Below, in pieces: positions 44,648-53,536 of a stretch of 64,000 nt of DNA. This stretch comes from Brevundimonas lenta (GTDB lineage: Bacteria > Pseudomonadota > Alphaproteobacteria > Caulobacterales > Caulobacteraceae). Within the stretch, counting starts at the first letter, position 1. Each line of letters begins with the position of its first letter. The translations under genes and the position numbers were made by a program. The notes under the pieces are model-generated. The model did not search any database, was not told the origin of the DNA, and saw only the letters and a program-made list of their open reading frames with translations. The stretch is from the NCBI RefSeq assembly GCF_014196335.1, contig NZ_JACIDM010000001.1, positions 868,001 to 932,000 of the forward strand. Reading direction: 5' to 3'.

Positions 44648-45811
44648 CTACAGCGTCCGCGCGATCAAGAGCTTCATGATCTCGTTCGTACCGCCGTAGA
44701 TGCGCTGGACGCGGGCGTCCTTGTACAGCTGGGCGATCGGGTACTCGTTCATGTAGCCGTAGCCGCCGTGCAGTTGCAGCATCTCGTCGATGACCTCGCC
44801 CTGGATGTCGGTGACCCAGTATTTGGCCATCGAGGCGGTGGCGGCGTCCAGCTTGCCCTGCAGGTGCAGGCCCAGGCAGTGGTCGACGAAGACCTTGGCG
44901 ACGGTCAATTTCGTCTTCACCTCGGCCAGCTTGAACTGGGTGTTCTGGAAGTCGATCACCCGCTTGCCGAAGGCCTTGCGCTCCTTGACGTAGGCCAGCG
45001 TCTCCTTGAGCCCGCGCTCGGCCGCGGCCACGCCCTGAACGGCGATGTTCAGCCGCTCCTGCGGCAGCTGCTGCATCAGCTGGATGAAGCCCTGGCCTTC
45101 GCCGCCGCCGATGACGTTCTCCAGCGGGACCTTCACGTCGTTGAAGAACAGCTCGGAGGTGTCGTTCGCCTCCATGCCGATCTTGTGCAGGTTCCGGCCG
45201 CGCTCGAAGCCCTCGGCGCCGTCGGTCTCGACCACGATCAGGCTGGTGCCCTTGGCGCCTTCGGCCGGATCGGTCTTGGCCACCACGATGACGAAATTGG
45301 CCAGCTGGCCGTTGGTGATGAAGGTCTTGGAGCCGTTCACGACGTAGTGGTCGCCGCGCTTGATGGCGGTGGTTTTCACGCCCTGCAGGTCGCTGCCCGC
45401 CCCCGGTTCGGTCATAGCGATGGCGCCGACCAGTTCGCCGGACTGCAGGCGGGGCAGCCAACGCTGCTTCTGCTCCTCGGTGCCGTAATGCCAGATGTAC
45501 GGCATGACGATCGCGTTGTGCAGCGAGATGCCGAAATGGTCCGCGCCCTTCCAGCCCAGCTGGCGCATCAGCACCACCTCATGGCGGTAGTCGCCGCCCA
45601 TGCCGCCGTCGGCCTCGGGCATCGACAGGCCCAGCAGACCGGCGTCCCCGGCGTCGTTCCACAGCTGCCGCGGCACCGACGAGTCGGCGATCCACTGCTG
45701 GAACTTCTCCGGCGGCGCATGCTCGTCGATCCATTTGGCGACGCTGTCGGAGAAGAGGGTGATCTCTTCTTCCTGCATGAAGGCGGGTTCGGGGACGTTG
45801 AGGACGTTCAT
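44648..45811 (-). CDS. Acyl-CoA dehydrogenase (LCAD/isovaleryl type)
   Basis: The 387-residue flavoenzyme oxidises an acyl-CoA to the enoyl-CoA. FAD and substrate motifs are AMTEPGAGSDLQGVKTTA, GSKTFITNGQLANFVIV and KERKAFGKRVIDFQNTQF. The C-terminal IYGGTNEIMKLLIART has Gly where MCAD has the catalytic Glu. A Glu in LPQERLNIAVQG fits the base position of long-chain and isovaleryl-CoA enzymes. ATG 45811 starts MNVLNVPEP. A MerR-type regulator and a second dehydrogenase lie upstream. Confidence 0.95.
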   Translation of the reverse strand: MNVLNVPEPAFMQEEEITLFSDSVAKWIDEHAPPEKFQQWIADSSVPRQLWNDAGDAGLLGLSMPEADGGMGGDYRHEVVLMRQLGWKGADHFGISLHNAIVMPYIWHYGTEEQKQRWLPRLQSGELVGAIAMTEPGAGSDLQGVKTTAIKRGDHYVVNGSKTFITNGQLANFVIVVAKTDPAEGAKGTSLIVVETDGAEGFERGRNLHKIGMEANDTSELFFNDVKVPLENVIGGGEGQGFIQLMQQLPQERLNIAVQGVAAAERGLKETLAYVKERKAFGKRVIDFQNTQFKLAEVKTKLTVAKVFVDHCLGLHLQGKLDAATASMAKYWVTDIQGEVIDEMLQLHGGYGYMNEYPIAQLYKDARVQRIYGGTNEIMKLLIARTL

Positions 45812-45827
45812 CGGGGCTACTCGTCAT

Positions 45828-45874
45828 CTCCCTCCCCGTCCCGGGGAGGGTGGTCGCGAAGCGACCGGGTGGGG
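45828..45874. repeat. Left arm of a long inverted repeat between two acyl-CoA dehydrogenases
   Basis: This arm starts CTCCCTCCCCGTCCCGGGGA and ends with ACCGGGTGGGG. It pairs with the arm at 45918-45971. Within each arm CCCTCCCC and GGGGAGGG form a smaller hairpin, so it is also a REP-like unit. Confidence 0.85.
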
Positions 45875-45917
45875 ACGGCTCGATGAAGCGGGCGCCGCGT
45901 CCTGATGGATCGGCCCG

Positions 45918-45971
45918 CCCCACCCGGTCGTCGCTGACGCGCCGACCACCCTCCCCGGGACGGGGAGGGAG
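45918..45971. repeat. Right arm of the long inverted repeat
   Basis: The inverse of 45828-45874, with a few inserted bases in the middle (GTCGTCGCTGACGCGCC in place of a shorter segment). The outer 29 bases are identical. Arms are separated by 43 bases. Confidence 0.85.
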
Positions 45972-45979
45972 AACTCAGA

Positions 45980-47764
45980 TCAGAACGCGTCCGCCGGCAT
46001 GGCCATCAGCACGTCGGCGCCGGTCTTCAGCTTGGTCAGGTGCGCGCCGGCGTCCGGCAGGATGCGCTCCACGAAGTAACGGCCGGTCTGCAGCTTGGCG
46101 GCGTAGAACGGGTCGGTCGAACCGGCGTCGATCTGCTTCTGCGCCGCGATGGCCATCTGCGACCAGACATAGGCCAGGGCGGTCAGGCCGAAGATGTTCA
46201 GATAGTCGGTCGAGGCGGCGCCGGCGTTGTCCGGATTGGCCATGCCGTTCTGCATCAGCCACATCGTGCCTTCCTGCAGCTTCTTCTTGGCGTCGGCCAG
46301 GCCGTCGATGAAGGGCTTCACGGCTTCGTTCGAGCCGTTTTCGGCCACGAAGGCGTCGATGTCTCCGAACCAGCTCATGATGGCGCGGCCGCCCTGCGCG
46401 GGCAGCTTGCGGCCCACGAGATCCAGCGCCTGGATGCCGTTTGTGCCCTCGTAGATCATGGTGATCCGCGCATCGCGCAGATACTGCGAGGCCGGGAAAT
46501 GCTCGGTGTAGCCCGAGCCGCCGTGGACCTGCATGGCCAGCGAGGCGGCGTGGAAGCCCTTGTCGGTCAGATAGGCTTTCAGCACGGGCGTCAGCAGACC
46601 CATGTAGTCCTTGGCCTTGGTCGCCACGGCCTCGTCCTCGGACTTCTCGAGGTCGGCCTGCAGCGCGGTCCACAGGATGAAGGCCTGGCCGCCTTCGACG
46701 AAGGCGCGGGCCTCCAGCAGCATGCGGCGCACGTCGGGGTGGACGATGATCGGATCGGCCGGGCCGTCCGGGTTCTTCGGACCGGTCAGGCTGCGGCCCT
46801 GCAGGCGATCCTTGGCGAACTCGGCGGCGGCCTGGTAGGCGGCGGTGCCGATGGCCAGGCCCTGCAGGCCGGTGCCGAGGCGGGCCTCGTTCATGACCAC
46901 GAACATGTTGTTCATGCCCCGGCCTTCCTCGCCGATCAGCCAGCCCCTGGCGCCGTCGTACTGCATGACGGCCGTGGCGTTGCCGTGGATGCCCATCTTG
47001 TGCTCGAGGCCGGCGCATTCCAGCGTGTTGCGCTCACCGAGCGAGCCGTCCTCGTTGACGAGGAATTTCGGCACCACGAACAGCGACAGGCCCTTGATGC
47101 CCGGGACCGCGCCTTCGACGCGGGCCAGCACGGTGTGGATGATGTTGTCGGCGAAGTCGTGCTCGCCGGCCGAGATCCAGATCTTCTGGCCGGTGATCGA
47201 ATAGGAGCCGTCGCCGTTCGGCACGGCCTTGGTCCGCACCATGCCCAGATCGGTGCCGCATTGCGGCTCGGTCAGGTTCATCGTGCCGGTCCATTCGCCC
47301 GACGTCATCTTGGGCAGGTATTTCTGCTTGATCTCTTCCGAGGCGTTGGCGTGGATGCCCGCCCAGGCGCCTGCCGTCAGGCCCGGATACATCGAGAAGG
47401 CCGCCGAGGCGCCCGCCGTGAACTGGCCCACGGCCGAGCCGATCACCGACGGCATGCCCTGGCCGCCGTAGGCCGGGTCCATCATCAGGGCGGGCCAGCC
47501 GGCCTCGACCATCTGGTGATAAGCCTCTTTCCAGCCCTTGGGCGTCGTGACCACGCCGCCTTCGGCCCAGTGGCAGCCTTCCTTGTCGCCGGGGTTGTTG
47601 ATCGGCGCGATGACCTCGTCCGAGAAGCGCGCGGCTTCCTCGAGGATCTGTTGCGCCAGTTCGGACGACACGTCCTGGAAGCCGGGCTGGTTCGTATAGC
47701 GGTCGATCTCCAGCACCTCGTTCAGGATGAACGTCAGGTCGCGGACGGGGGCTTTGTACGCCAT
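45980..47764 (-). CDS. Acyl-CoA dehydrogenase with C-terminal extension (DmdC-like)
   Basis: The 594-residue enzyme is longer than the roughly 380-residue norm, with a C-terminal domain typical of the DmdC/FadE-like group that includes 3-methylmercaptopropionyl-CoA dehydrogenase. Motifs are NLTEPQCGTDLGMVRTKA, GQKIWISAGEHDFADNI, and catalytic YEGTNGIQALDLVGRK with Glu present. ATG 47764 lies four bases before the MerR stop, so it is co-transcribed with it. Substrate is unknown. Confidence 0.94.
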   Translation of the reverse strand: MAYKAPVRDLTFILNEVLEIDRYTNQPGFQDVSSELAQQILEEAARFSDEVIAPINNPGDKEGCHWAEGGVVTTPKGWKEAYHQMVEAGWPALMMDPAYGGQGMPSVIGSAVGQFTAGASAAFSMYPGLTAGAWAGIHANASEEIKQKYLPKMTSGEWTGTMNLTEPQCGTDLGMVRTKAVPNGDGSYSITGQKIWISAGEHDFADNIIHTVLARVEGAVPGIKGLSLFVVPKFLVNEDGSLGERNTLECAGLEHKMGIHGNATAVMQYDGARGWLIGEEGRGMNNMFVVMNEARLGTGLQGLAIGTAAYQAAAEFAKDRLQGRSLTGPKNPDGPADPIIVHPDVRRMLLEARAFVEGGQAFILWTALQADLEKSEDEAVATKAKDYMGLLTPVLKAYLTDKGFHAASLAMQVHGGSGYTEHFPASQYLRDARITMIYEGTNGIQALDLVGRKLPAQGGRAIMSWFGDIDAFVAENGSNEAVKPFIDGLADAKKKLQEGTMWLMQNGMANPDNAGAASTDYLNIFGLTALAYVWSQMAIAAQKQIDAGSTDPFYAAKLQTGRYFVERILPDAGAHLTKLKTGADVLMAMPADAF

Positions 47765-47768
47765 GCGC

Positions 47769-48254
47769 TCAGGCTCTCGCTTTGAAGGGCTGGTGGTTGT
47801 GGTCGGTGTTCAGGCGAGCCTTCATCAGGTTCGCGTATTCTTCGGCGCCGGGAAGCAGGTCGGGGCGGTACTCGCCCAGCTTCTCCTCCATCCACTGACA
47901 GGCGTCCTCGGCTGTCTGGATAGCGCCTTCGATGTCTTCGAGTTGCTGCTTCAGCGCCGCGATCTGGGCCCGGTGGCGACGCAGCGCCACGGCCATCTGA
48001 TGGGCGTTGTGATCCTTGCGATCGTACAGATCCAGCATGTCCTGGATCTCCTGAAGGCTGAAGCCGATGCGTCGGCCCCGCAGGATCAGCTTCAGGCGGG
48101 CCCGGTCGCGGGCGTCATAGACCCGCGTCTGGCCTTTGCGCGCCGGGGTCAACAGGCCCTTGTCCTCATAGAAGCGCAGGGCCCGCGCCGTGGCGCTGAA
48201 CTCGCGGCACAGCTGGCGGATCGAATAGGTGCGGTGATCGTCGGCGGTCGCCAT
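47769..48254 (-). CDS. MerR family transcriptional regulator (LiuR-like)
   Basis: The 161-residue regulator has the HTH TYSIRQLCREFSATARALRF with YEDKGLLTPARKGQTRVYD, then a dimerisation coiled coil. The metal-binding C-terminal Cys cluster of classic MerR is absent. It belongs to the group that controls branched-chain amino acid and fatty acid catabolism. It heads the operon with the dehydrogenase. A dyad at 48274-48291 lies just upstream of its start. ATG 48254 begins MATADDHRT. Confidence 0.93.
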   Translation of the reverse strand: MATADDHRTYSIRQLCREFSATARALRFYEDKGLLTPARKGQTRVYDARDRARLKLILRGRRIGFSLQEIQDMLDLYDRKDHNAHQMAVALRRHRAQIAALKQQLEDIEGAIQTAEDACQWMEEKLGEYRPDLLPGAEEYANLMKARLNTDHNHQPFKARA

Positions 48255-48273
48255 GGGCGATACCTAGCCCGAA

Positions 48274-48291
48274 CTTGACGCGCACGTAAAG
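48274..48291. promoter_or_regulatory. Candidate MerR-type operator
   Basis: CTTGACG-CGCA-CGTAAAG is an imperfect dyad of 18 bp (7-bp arms, one mismatch) centred 28 nt upstream of the MerR start. It resembles operator sites of LiuR-like regulators (TTGACG...CGTAAA). A partial second copy, CTTGACGCGCA, occurs at 48337-48347. Confidence 0.5.
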
Positions 48292-48376
48292 GGAAGCTTT
48301 CGAGGGTCCTGACGCCGAAGTAACTTGGCAATCAGGCCTTGACGCGCAGAACCTCGCCCCAGGCGGGGAGCGGTGG

Positions 48377-49852
48377 GTGCGCATGGCGGTTTCGAGAAGA
48401 TGGGTTGTCAGCCTTGCGGCCGCGCTTGCGCTGGGCCTCGCGCCGACCGTCGTCGTGGCCGACGTCCAGGATCCGGCTCCCGTGCTGTCCGCGGAGGATG
48501 CGCGGGCGGACCTCGACGCCCTCTACGCCGGGCTTGAACAGGCCCACTACGACCTGTTCGCCCACCGGTCGCGCGCCGACTACGACCGACTGCACGCCGA
48601 CATGCGGGCGGGGATCACCGGTCCCATCACCCGTGACGAGGCGGCGGAGTTGTTCCAGCAGTTCACGGCCTATGGCCGGATCGGGCACGCGCGCATCGAC
48701 GCCCCCACCACGGCCTTCGTCACCCGTCTGCGCGGCGGCGGACGCCTGCTGCCGCTGTTCGTCCGCATCGACGGCGGGCGCGTCCTCCTGACCGCGGCCG
48801 CCGATGTCGAAGGGCGGTTTCCCGCCGGCACGGAGATCGTGTCCCTGAATGGCGAGGACGCGTCGGTCTGGCTGGAGCGCCTGGGCGCATGGGTTTCGGC
48901 CGAGCGGCCGTACATGACCCATGCCCTGATGGAGCAGTCCTTCCCGGTCCTGCTCGGCTTCGCGCTTCCCGACGCCGACGGGATCGACGTCGTCGGACGT
49001 CGCCCCGACGGCGCCATCGTCGAAGGGCGGATTCCGGCCGTCACCCTCGCAGGGCGTCAGGCCCTCAGAACCGCCTGGCCGACGCCTGCGCTCGACCTGT
49101 CCGGTCGCGAGTTTCGTCTGCTCGGCGACGGGGTGGCCTACCTGCGTCCCGGTCCGTTCGAGGAGCATCCGGATGCGGCTTCAGGCGGCCCGGGCTTCAC
49201 CGCCTTCGTCGACGACGCCTTCGGCCGCGCCATCCAGGCCGGTTCGACGGACATGATCATCGACCTGCGCAACAACGCCGGCGGCGACAACAGCTTCAGC
49301 GATCCGATGGTGGCGTGGTTCGCGGACCGGCCCTTCCGGTTCGCCTCCAGCTTCACCCTCCGCGCCAGCCCGCAGGCGAAGGCCTGGTACGCGCGTCTGG
49401 AGGGAGAGGGGGCGCCCGACGACATCCTGGCCCGGCTGGCCGCCGCCGAAGCCGCGCAGCCGGACGGCGTCCGCTATCCGTTCGAACTGGGCATGAACGC
49501 GCCTCGACCGGAGCCGCGCTTCCACGGCCGGGTCCATGTGCTGGTCAACCGGCACTCGTATTCGAACGCGACGTCGGTCGCCGCCCTGATTCAGGACTAC
49601 GGGTTTGGCGAGGTCGTCGGCGAGGAGACGGCGGACGTGCCCACCACCTACGCCTCGATCATCTCGTTCGATCTGCCGCGCACCGGCTTCACCGTCACCT
49701 TCCCCAAGAGCCGCATCGTGCGGCCGAACGGGAGTGAAGCGGTGGCGGGGGTGGTGCCGGACCGGGTTCTGCCGCGCGAACCCATCGGAACAGGCGAGGA
49801 TGTGGTCCTCGCGCAGACGATCGCCGCGATCCGGGCGGACCGCGGCGAATAG
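48377..49852 (+). CDS. S41 family peptidase, exported
   Basis: The 491-residue precursor has signal peptide VVSLAAALALGLAPTVVVADV. The helical cap and PDZ-like segment (GTEIVSLNGEDASVWLERL) precede the tail-protease core IDLRNNAGGDNSFSDPMVAW and a C-terminal NRHSYSNATSVAALIQ, where the catalytic Ser lies. S41 enzymes cleave C-terminal regions of substrates in the periplasm. GTG 48377 has GGGGAG seven bases upstream; ATG 48383 is a second choice. Convergent with the DoxX-like gene. Confidence 0.88.
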   Translation: MRMAVSRRWVVSLAAALALGLAPTVVVADVQDPAPVLSAEDARADLDALYAGLEQAHYDLFAHRSRADYDRLHADMRAGITGPITRDEAAELFQQFTAYGRIGHARIDAPTTAFVTRLRGGGRLLPLFVRIDGGRVLLTAAADVEGRFPAGTEIVSLNGEDASVWLERLGAWVSAERPYMTHALMEQSFPVLLGFALPDADGIDVVGRRPDGAIVEGRIPAVTLAGRQALRTAWPTPALDLSGREFRLLGDGVAYLRPGPFEEHPDAASGGPGFTAFVDDAFGRAIQAGSTDMIIDLRNNAGGDNSFSDPMVAWFADRPFRFASSFTLRASPQAKAWYARLEGEGAPDDILARLAAAEAAQPDGVRYPFELGMNAPRPEPRFHGRVHVLVNRHSYSNATSVAALIQDYGFGEVVGEETADVPTTYASIISFDLPRTGFTVTFPKSRIVRPNGSEAVAGVVPDRVLPREPIGTGEDVVLAQTIAAIRADRGE

Positions 49853-49860
49853 AGGTCAGA

Positions 49861-50283
49861 TCAGCGAGCCTCGGCCCACCGCTTCCACAGCACGCCGGCC
49901 GTCATCGCCATCAGGATGACGTTGGTCACAGCCAGGCCGACGTCCGCGCCGGTGACGTGGATGGCCAGCATCGCGGTCTCAAGCAGCAGCAGTCCTGCGG
50001 CGGCGACGAGCAGCAGCGGGCGGCCGAACTTCCACGACACCAGCGGCGCCAGAACCAGCACGGCCAGGGTGATTTCGGCCACGCCCAGCCCGCGCACGAA
50101 GCTGTCGGAGACGAGCGCCGGCCATCGCATCAGCTCGACGAGATTGGTCATGGGCTCGGTCAGCTTGGCGTAACCGGCGGCGATGAAGAACATCGCGAGC
50201 CAGCCCTGCAGCGTCCACAGGGTCAGGTTGCGATAGCTGGCGCTGAGGCGCGAGCGGGGGGAGGTGAGGACCTGAGAAGTCAT
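49861..50283 (-). CDS. DoxX-like membrane protein
   Basis: The 140-residue four-helix protein has WLAMFFIAAGYAKLTEPMTN, GVAEITLAVLVLAPLV and ETAMLAIHVTGADVGLAVTN, typical of DoxX/DoxD-like proteins. A 50-residue upstream extension in the open frame reaches GTG or ATG positions but lacks a ribosome site; ATG 50283 starts MTSQVLTSP. Family members may act as quinone-linked or redox-related membrane proteins; no partner is seen. Confidence 0.85.
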   Translation of the reverse strand: MTSQVLTSPRSRLSASYRNLTLWTLQGWLAMFFIAAGYAKLTEPMTNLVELMRWPALVSDSFVRGLGVAEITLAVLVLAPLVSWKFGRPLLLVAAAGLLLLETAMLAIHVTGADVGLAVTNVILMAMTAGVLWKRWAEAR

Positions 50284-50503
50284 TGTTTCCGACGTTCGGG
50301 GAGGAACGCTCTTATTTGTAACAGTCGCGATATCGGAATGGACTTCCGGCTCCGCAAGAGGAAGCCGGCCGGCCGAAACGATCCGTGATTGCTTCGTGCC
50401 CGGACGACCCGGCCGAAGCATGGCGATATTCATAAATCTCCGTAATGCGAGCGCCTCACGGCTGACACGGAGAGAATGCGCCGGGCCTGCTGCCAGCCTG
50501 CTG

Positions 50504-51907
50504 TCAGCAGTAGGCGTCGCCCGCCGCCCGCAGTCCCGCGATCTTGGCCTCGAACGGCCCCCAGTCGTCGCCGGCGTCGATGGCCGCCCAGATCGCCTCG
50601 ACCTCGTCGATCAGCATCTCCTCGGGCTCCGGCTTTGCGAACACCGCATTCTCCAGCCGCTCGGGCCGGTCGGGCTCGTGCTCGAACAGGGCGAAGCGGA
50701 AGGCGTCGAAGGCCTCGCCCTGGTACAGCCTGCCCCGTGTTCCGCCGAGCGCCCGCGCCGAGGAGGCGAAGCCGCCGAACCAGTCGAAGAACAGCGGCTC
50801 CCACCGCATCGCCTCGCCACCCTCGCGCAGCAGCGCCAGCGTCGTGTCCAGCAGTCGCTGGTCCGCAGCCTCGCCCACGCTCTTCACGCCCAGCCGGTTC
50901 AGGAAGGCGGTGCGCAGTTCGCGGATATAGGCCGGGCCGAATCCGTTCAGCGCCTCGGTCAGCGGCTCGACGTCCGCGACCAGCTTCAGCGCGCCGCCCA
51001 ACTGCGTCAGCGCCCAGAACACCGCCTCCGGCTGGCGGGCGTAGGCGTACAGCCCCGTCTGATCGAAATAGGCGGCCGTGAAGCCCGGCTCGTAATATGG
51101 CAGGAACCGCCACGGGCCGTAGTCGAAGCTCTCGCCGGTGACGTTCAGATTGTCGGTGTTCAGCACCCCGTGCACGAAGCCGGCGGCGATCCAGCGGGCC
51201 ATCAGCCGCGCCGACGCCTCGACCACGGCGCGCAGGAAGCCGGGGACGTCCCCCGCGGCGACCGTCGGGTGATAGAGCGCGCGGGCGTGCTCCACCATCG
51301 CCTCGACCATGTCGGCGCGGCCGAAGAAGGCCGGGCGCTGGAAGGTGCCGAAACGGATGTGGCTGTGTGACAGGCGCACAAGCACCGCCGACCGCGTCGG
51401 CGACGGCTCGTCGCCCCGCTCCAGCGCCTCGCCGGTCTCGATCAGGCTGAAGGCGCGGCTGGTCGGAACGCCCAGGGTCTCCAGCATCTCGGCCGCCAGC
51501 ACCTCGCGCAGCCCGCCCTTCAGTGTCAGCCGCCCGTCGGCGGTGCGCGACCACGGCGTCTGGCCCGACCCCTTGGTGCCCAGGTCCAGCAGCCGGCCCT
51601 GATCGTCGCGCAATTGGGCGGCCAGGAAGCCGCGGCCGTCGCCCAGGTCCGGGTTGTAGGTGCGGAATTGATGCCCGTGATAGCGCATGGCGATCGGCCC
51701 CGGCTGGCCGGGCAGGGGCTCGAAGCGGGCGAAATGGGCGGTCCATTCGGCGTCGCTCAGCGTCTCCAGCCCGACCGTGGCCGCCGCCCTGTCGTTGCGG
51801 AAGCGCAGGATCGACTGCGGAAACGCCGCCGCCTGGACGGCGTCGCCATACTCCTCGCCCAGATCGAAGAAATGCGGTTCGGGGCGATAGGCGGGGGAGG
51901 GAGGCAT
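50504..51907 (-). CDS. selO: SelO/YdiU family protein adenylyltransferase
   Basis: The 467-residue pseudokinase-fold enzyme AMPylates proteins. MRYHGHQFRTYNPDLGDGRG and LGTKGSGQTPWSRTADGRLT include the nucleotide-binding Lys/Gly loop, and FVHGVLNTDNLNVTGESFDYG is the activation-segment region. Ends with AYC, so the conserved terminal Cys (selenocysteine in human SelO) is kept but followed directly by TGA. ATG 51907 begins MPPSPAYRP. Divergent from nhaA. Confidence 0.94.
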   Translation of the reverse strand: MPPSPAYRPEPHFFDLGEEYGDAVQAAAFPQSILRFRNDRAAATVGLETLSDAEWTAHFARFEPLPGQPGPIAMRYHGHQFRTYNPDLGDGRGFLAAQLRDDQGRLLDLGTKGSGQTPWSRTADGRLTLKGGLREVLAAEMLETLGVPTSRAFSLIETGEALERGDEPSPTRSAVLVRLSHSHIRFGTFQRPAFFGRADMVEAMVEHARALYHPTVAAGDVPGFLRAVVEASARLMARWIAAGFVHGVLNTDNLNVTGESFDYGPWRFLPYYEPGFTAAYFDQTGLYAYARQPEAVFWALTQLGGALKLVADVEPLTEALNGFGPAYIRELRTAFLNRLGVKSVGEAADQRLLDTTLALLREGGEAMRWEPLFFDWFGGFASSARALGGTRGRLYQGEAFDAFRFALFEHEPDRPERLENAVFAKPEPEEMLIDEVEAIWAAIDAGDDWGPFEAKIAGLRAAGDAYC

Positions 51908-51993
51908 CGCCGCCAGATGCGGCCTCGCGGGCCCGGACGCAACCGCGCGGCTTGAATGACGCGGCCGGCCCCGTATTCTGTCGGCAGCTATCA

Positions 51994-52011
51994 GGCCGGG
52001 TTCGCCCGGCC
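51994..52011 (+). repeat. UUCG-type hairpin in the nhaA leader
   Basis: GGCCGGG-TTCG-CCCGGCC is a perfect 7-bp stem with a stable tetraloop 81 nt upstream of nhaA. No U-tract follows. It may influence nhaA mRNA leader structure. Confidence 0.5.
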
Positions 52012-52092
52012 AGGCCGGCGCCTCTGGCGAATCCGGTCCGGCGTCCGTCGATAACCTGACGCCACGACCGTTCTTCCAGCCTGGAGGCCGCC

Positions 52093-53307
52093 GTGGCGCG
52101 CAAATTCACTCTCGACTTCCTCAAGACCGAAGCCGGCTCGGGCGCTGTCCTCGGCCTCGCCGCGCTGACGGCGTTGATCGTCGCCAACTCGCCCTGGTCG
52201 GCGGACTATTTCGGCTGGCTGAAAAGCGAGCACGTCGTCCAGCTCGGCCCCCTGATGCTGGAGCTGACGGTGTCCGAGTGGATCAAGGAAGGCCTGATGG
52301 CGGTCTTCTTCCTGGTCGTCGGGCTGGAGATCAAATACGAGATCCTGCGCGGAGAACTCAGCGATCCCCGCAAGCTGGCCACGCCGGTGCTGGCCGCCGC
52401 GGGCGGGATGATCGTTCCGGCGCTGGTCTACACGGCGTTCGCCGGCGCGTTGCACGGTCCGGCCCAGGGCTGGCCGATCCCCCTGGCCACGGACATCGCC
52501 TTCGCCCTGGCCGTCTTCGCCATGGTGGCGCGAGGTCTGCCGTCGTCACTGCGCGTCTTCCTCCTGACTCTCGCCATCGTCGACGACCTCGGGGCCATCG
52601 CCCTGATCGCCATCCTGTTCTCCAGCGGCGTCGACTGGCTGCCCCTGCTGTGGGCCATCGGTCTGCTGGCTGTCGGCGCGGTGGTCGGGCGCTGGCGCAA
52701 GATCCCGGCCCCCTTCTGGGCGATCGGTTTCGGCGCCGTCTGGTACCTGACTGTCCTGTCCGGCCTGTCCACCTCGCTGACTGCCGTGGCCTTCGCCGCC
52801 ATCGTGCCGGTGCAGCCGCGCCGCACCGATGGCCAGAGTCCGCTTCGCGAGGCGATGCACGACCTTCACCCGTGGGTCGCCTTCCTGATCCTGCCCCTGT
52901 TCGCCTTCGCCAAGGCGGGCGTCAGCTTCGCCGGTCTGTCGCTGCAGCAGGCGTTCGCGCCGCTGGTCATCGAGATCGCGCTGGGCCTGTTCATCGGCAA
53001 GCAACTGGGCGTCTTCGGCGCGGCCGCCCTCGCTTCAGGCCTTGGAATAGGGCGGCGCCCCTCTGGCGCCACATGGCTGGAGCTTTACGGCATCGCCCTG
53101 CTGTGCGGCGTCGGCTTCACCATGAGTCTGTTCATCGGCGTGCTCGCCTTCCCCGGTGCAATCGATTCGCCGCAACAGGTAGAAGTGAAGCTGGGCGTCC
53201 TGGGCGGGTCTTTCCTGTCGGCGATCACCGGCGCCGTCGTTCTTGGAGTTGCGGCGGCCCGGCGCAAGAAATTCGCCTCACAGGTGCCGGATACTGGGTC
53301 AGCTTGA
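52093..53307 (+). CDS. nhaA: Na+/H+ antiporter NhaA
   Basis: The 404-residue, 12-helix antiporter expels Na+ in exchange for two protons. KTEAGSGAVLGLAALTALIV opens the protein. Key elements are LMAVFFLVVGLEIKYEILRG, ATDIAFALAV with the discontinuous helix Asp and TLAIVDDLGAI with the ion-binding DD pair. A Lys in the later helix region is in VEVKLGVLGGSFLSAI. GTG 52093 follows CTGGAGGCCGCC. Divergent from selO. Confidence 0.96.
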   Translation: MARKFTLDFLKTEAGSGAVLGLAALTALIVANSPWSADYFGWLKSEHVVQLGPLMLELTVSEWIKEGLMAVFFLVVGLEIKYEILRGELSDPRKLATPVLAAAGGMIVPALVYTAFAGALHGPAQGWPIPLATDIAFALAVFAMVARGLPSSLRVFLLTLAIVDDLGAIALIAILFSSGVDWLPLLWAIGLLAVGAVVGRWRKIPAPFWAIGFGAVWYLTVLSGLSTSLTAVAFAAIVPVQPRRTDGQSPLREAMHDLHPWVAFLILPLFAFAKAGVSFAGLSLQQAFAPLVIEIALGLFIGKQLGVFGAAALASGLGIGRRPSGATWLELYGIALLCGVGFTMSLFIGVLAFPGAIDSPQQVEVKLGVLGGSFLSAITGAVVLGVAAARRKKFASQVPDTGSA

Positions 53308-53536
53308 CTGAATATTGACGTAAGGTCATCGATATCTGTCGCTTTTGCGTCACAGTATGGCTTCGGCCACGGCTGAAATGAGGCGTGATCGACCGGCGCT
53401 CCTTGTCGGTGAGTCCGGCCTGCGTTACCCCGAATGGTGGAGTTCCGCGCTCCACGATAAGGGCGCGGACCAGGGATCAGGAAACGCCGCGGTGCCCCGT
53501 CGAGAACGGTCCCGCGCCAACGTCGGGGAGCCGTGC

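Noticed and set aside
50460-50506. TGA at the end of selO as a selenocysteine codon
   Set aside because: The conserved terminal Cys is already encoded just before TGA, and the frame after it (Gln-Gln-Ala-Gly...) does not resemble the Sec-Ser-Ser end. No SECIS-like element or Sec genes were seen.
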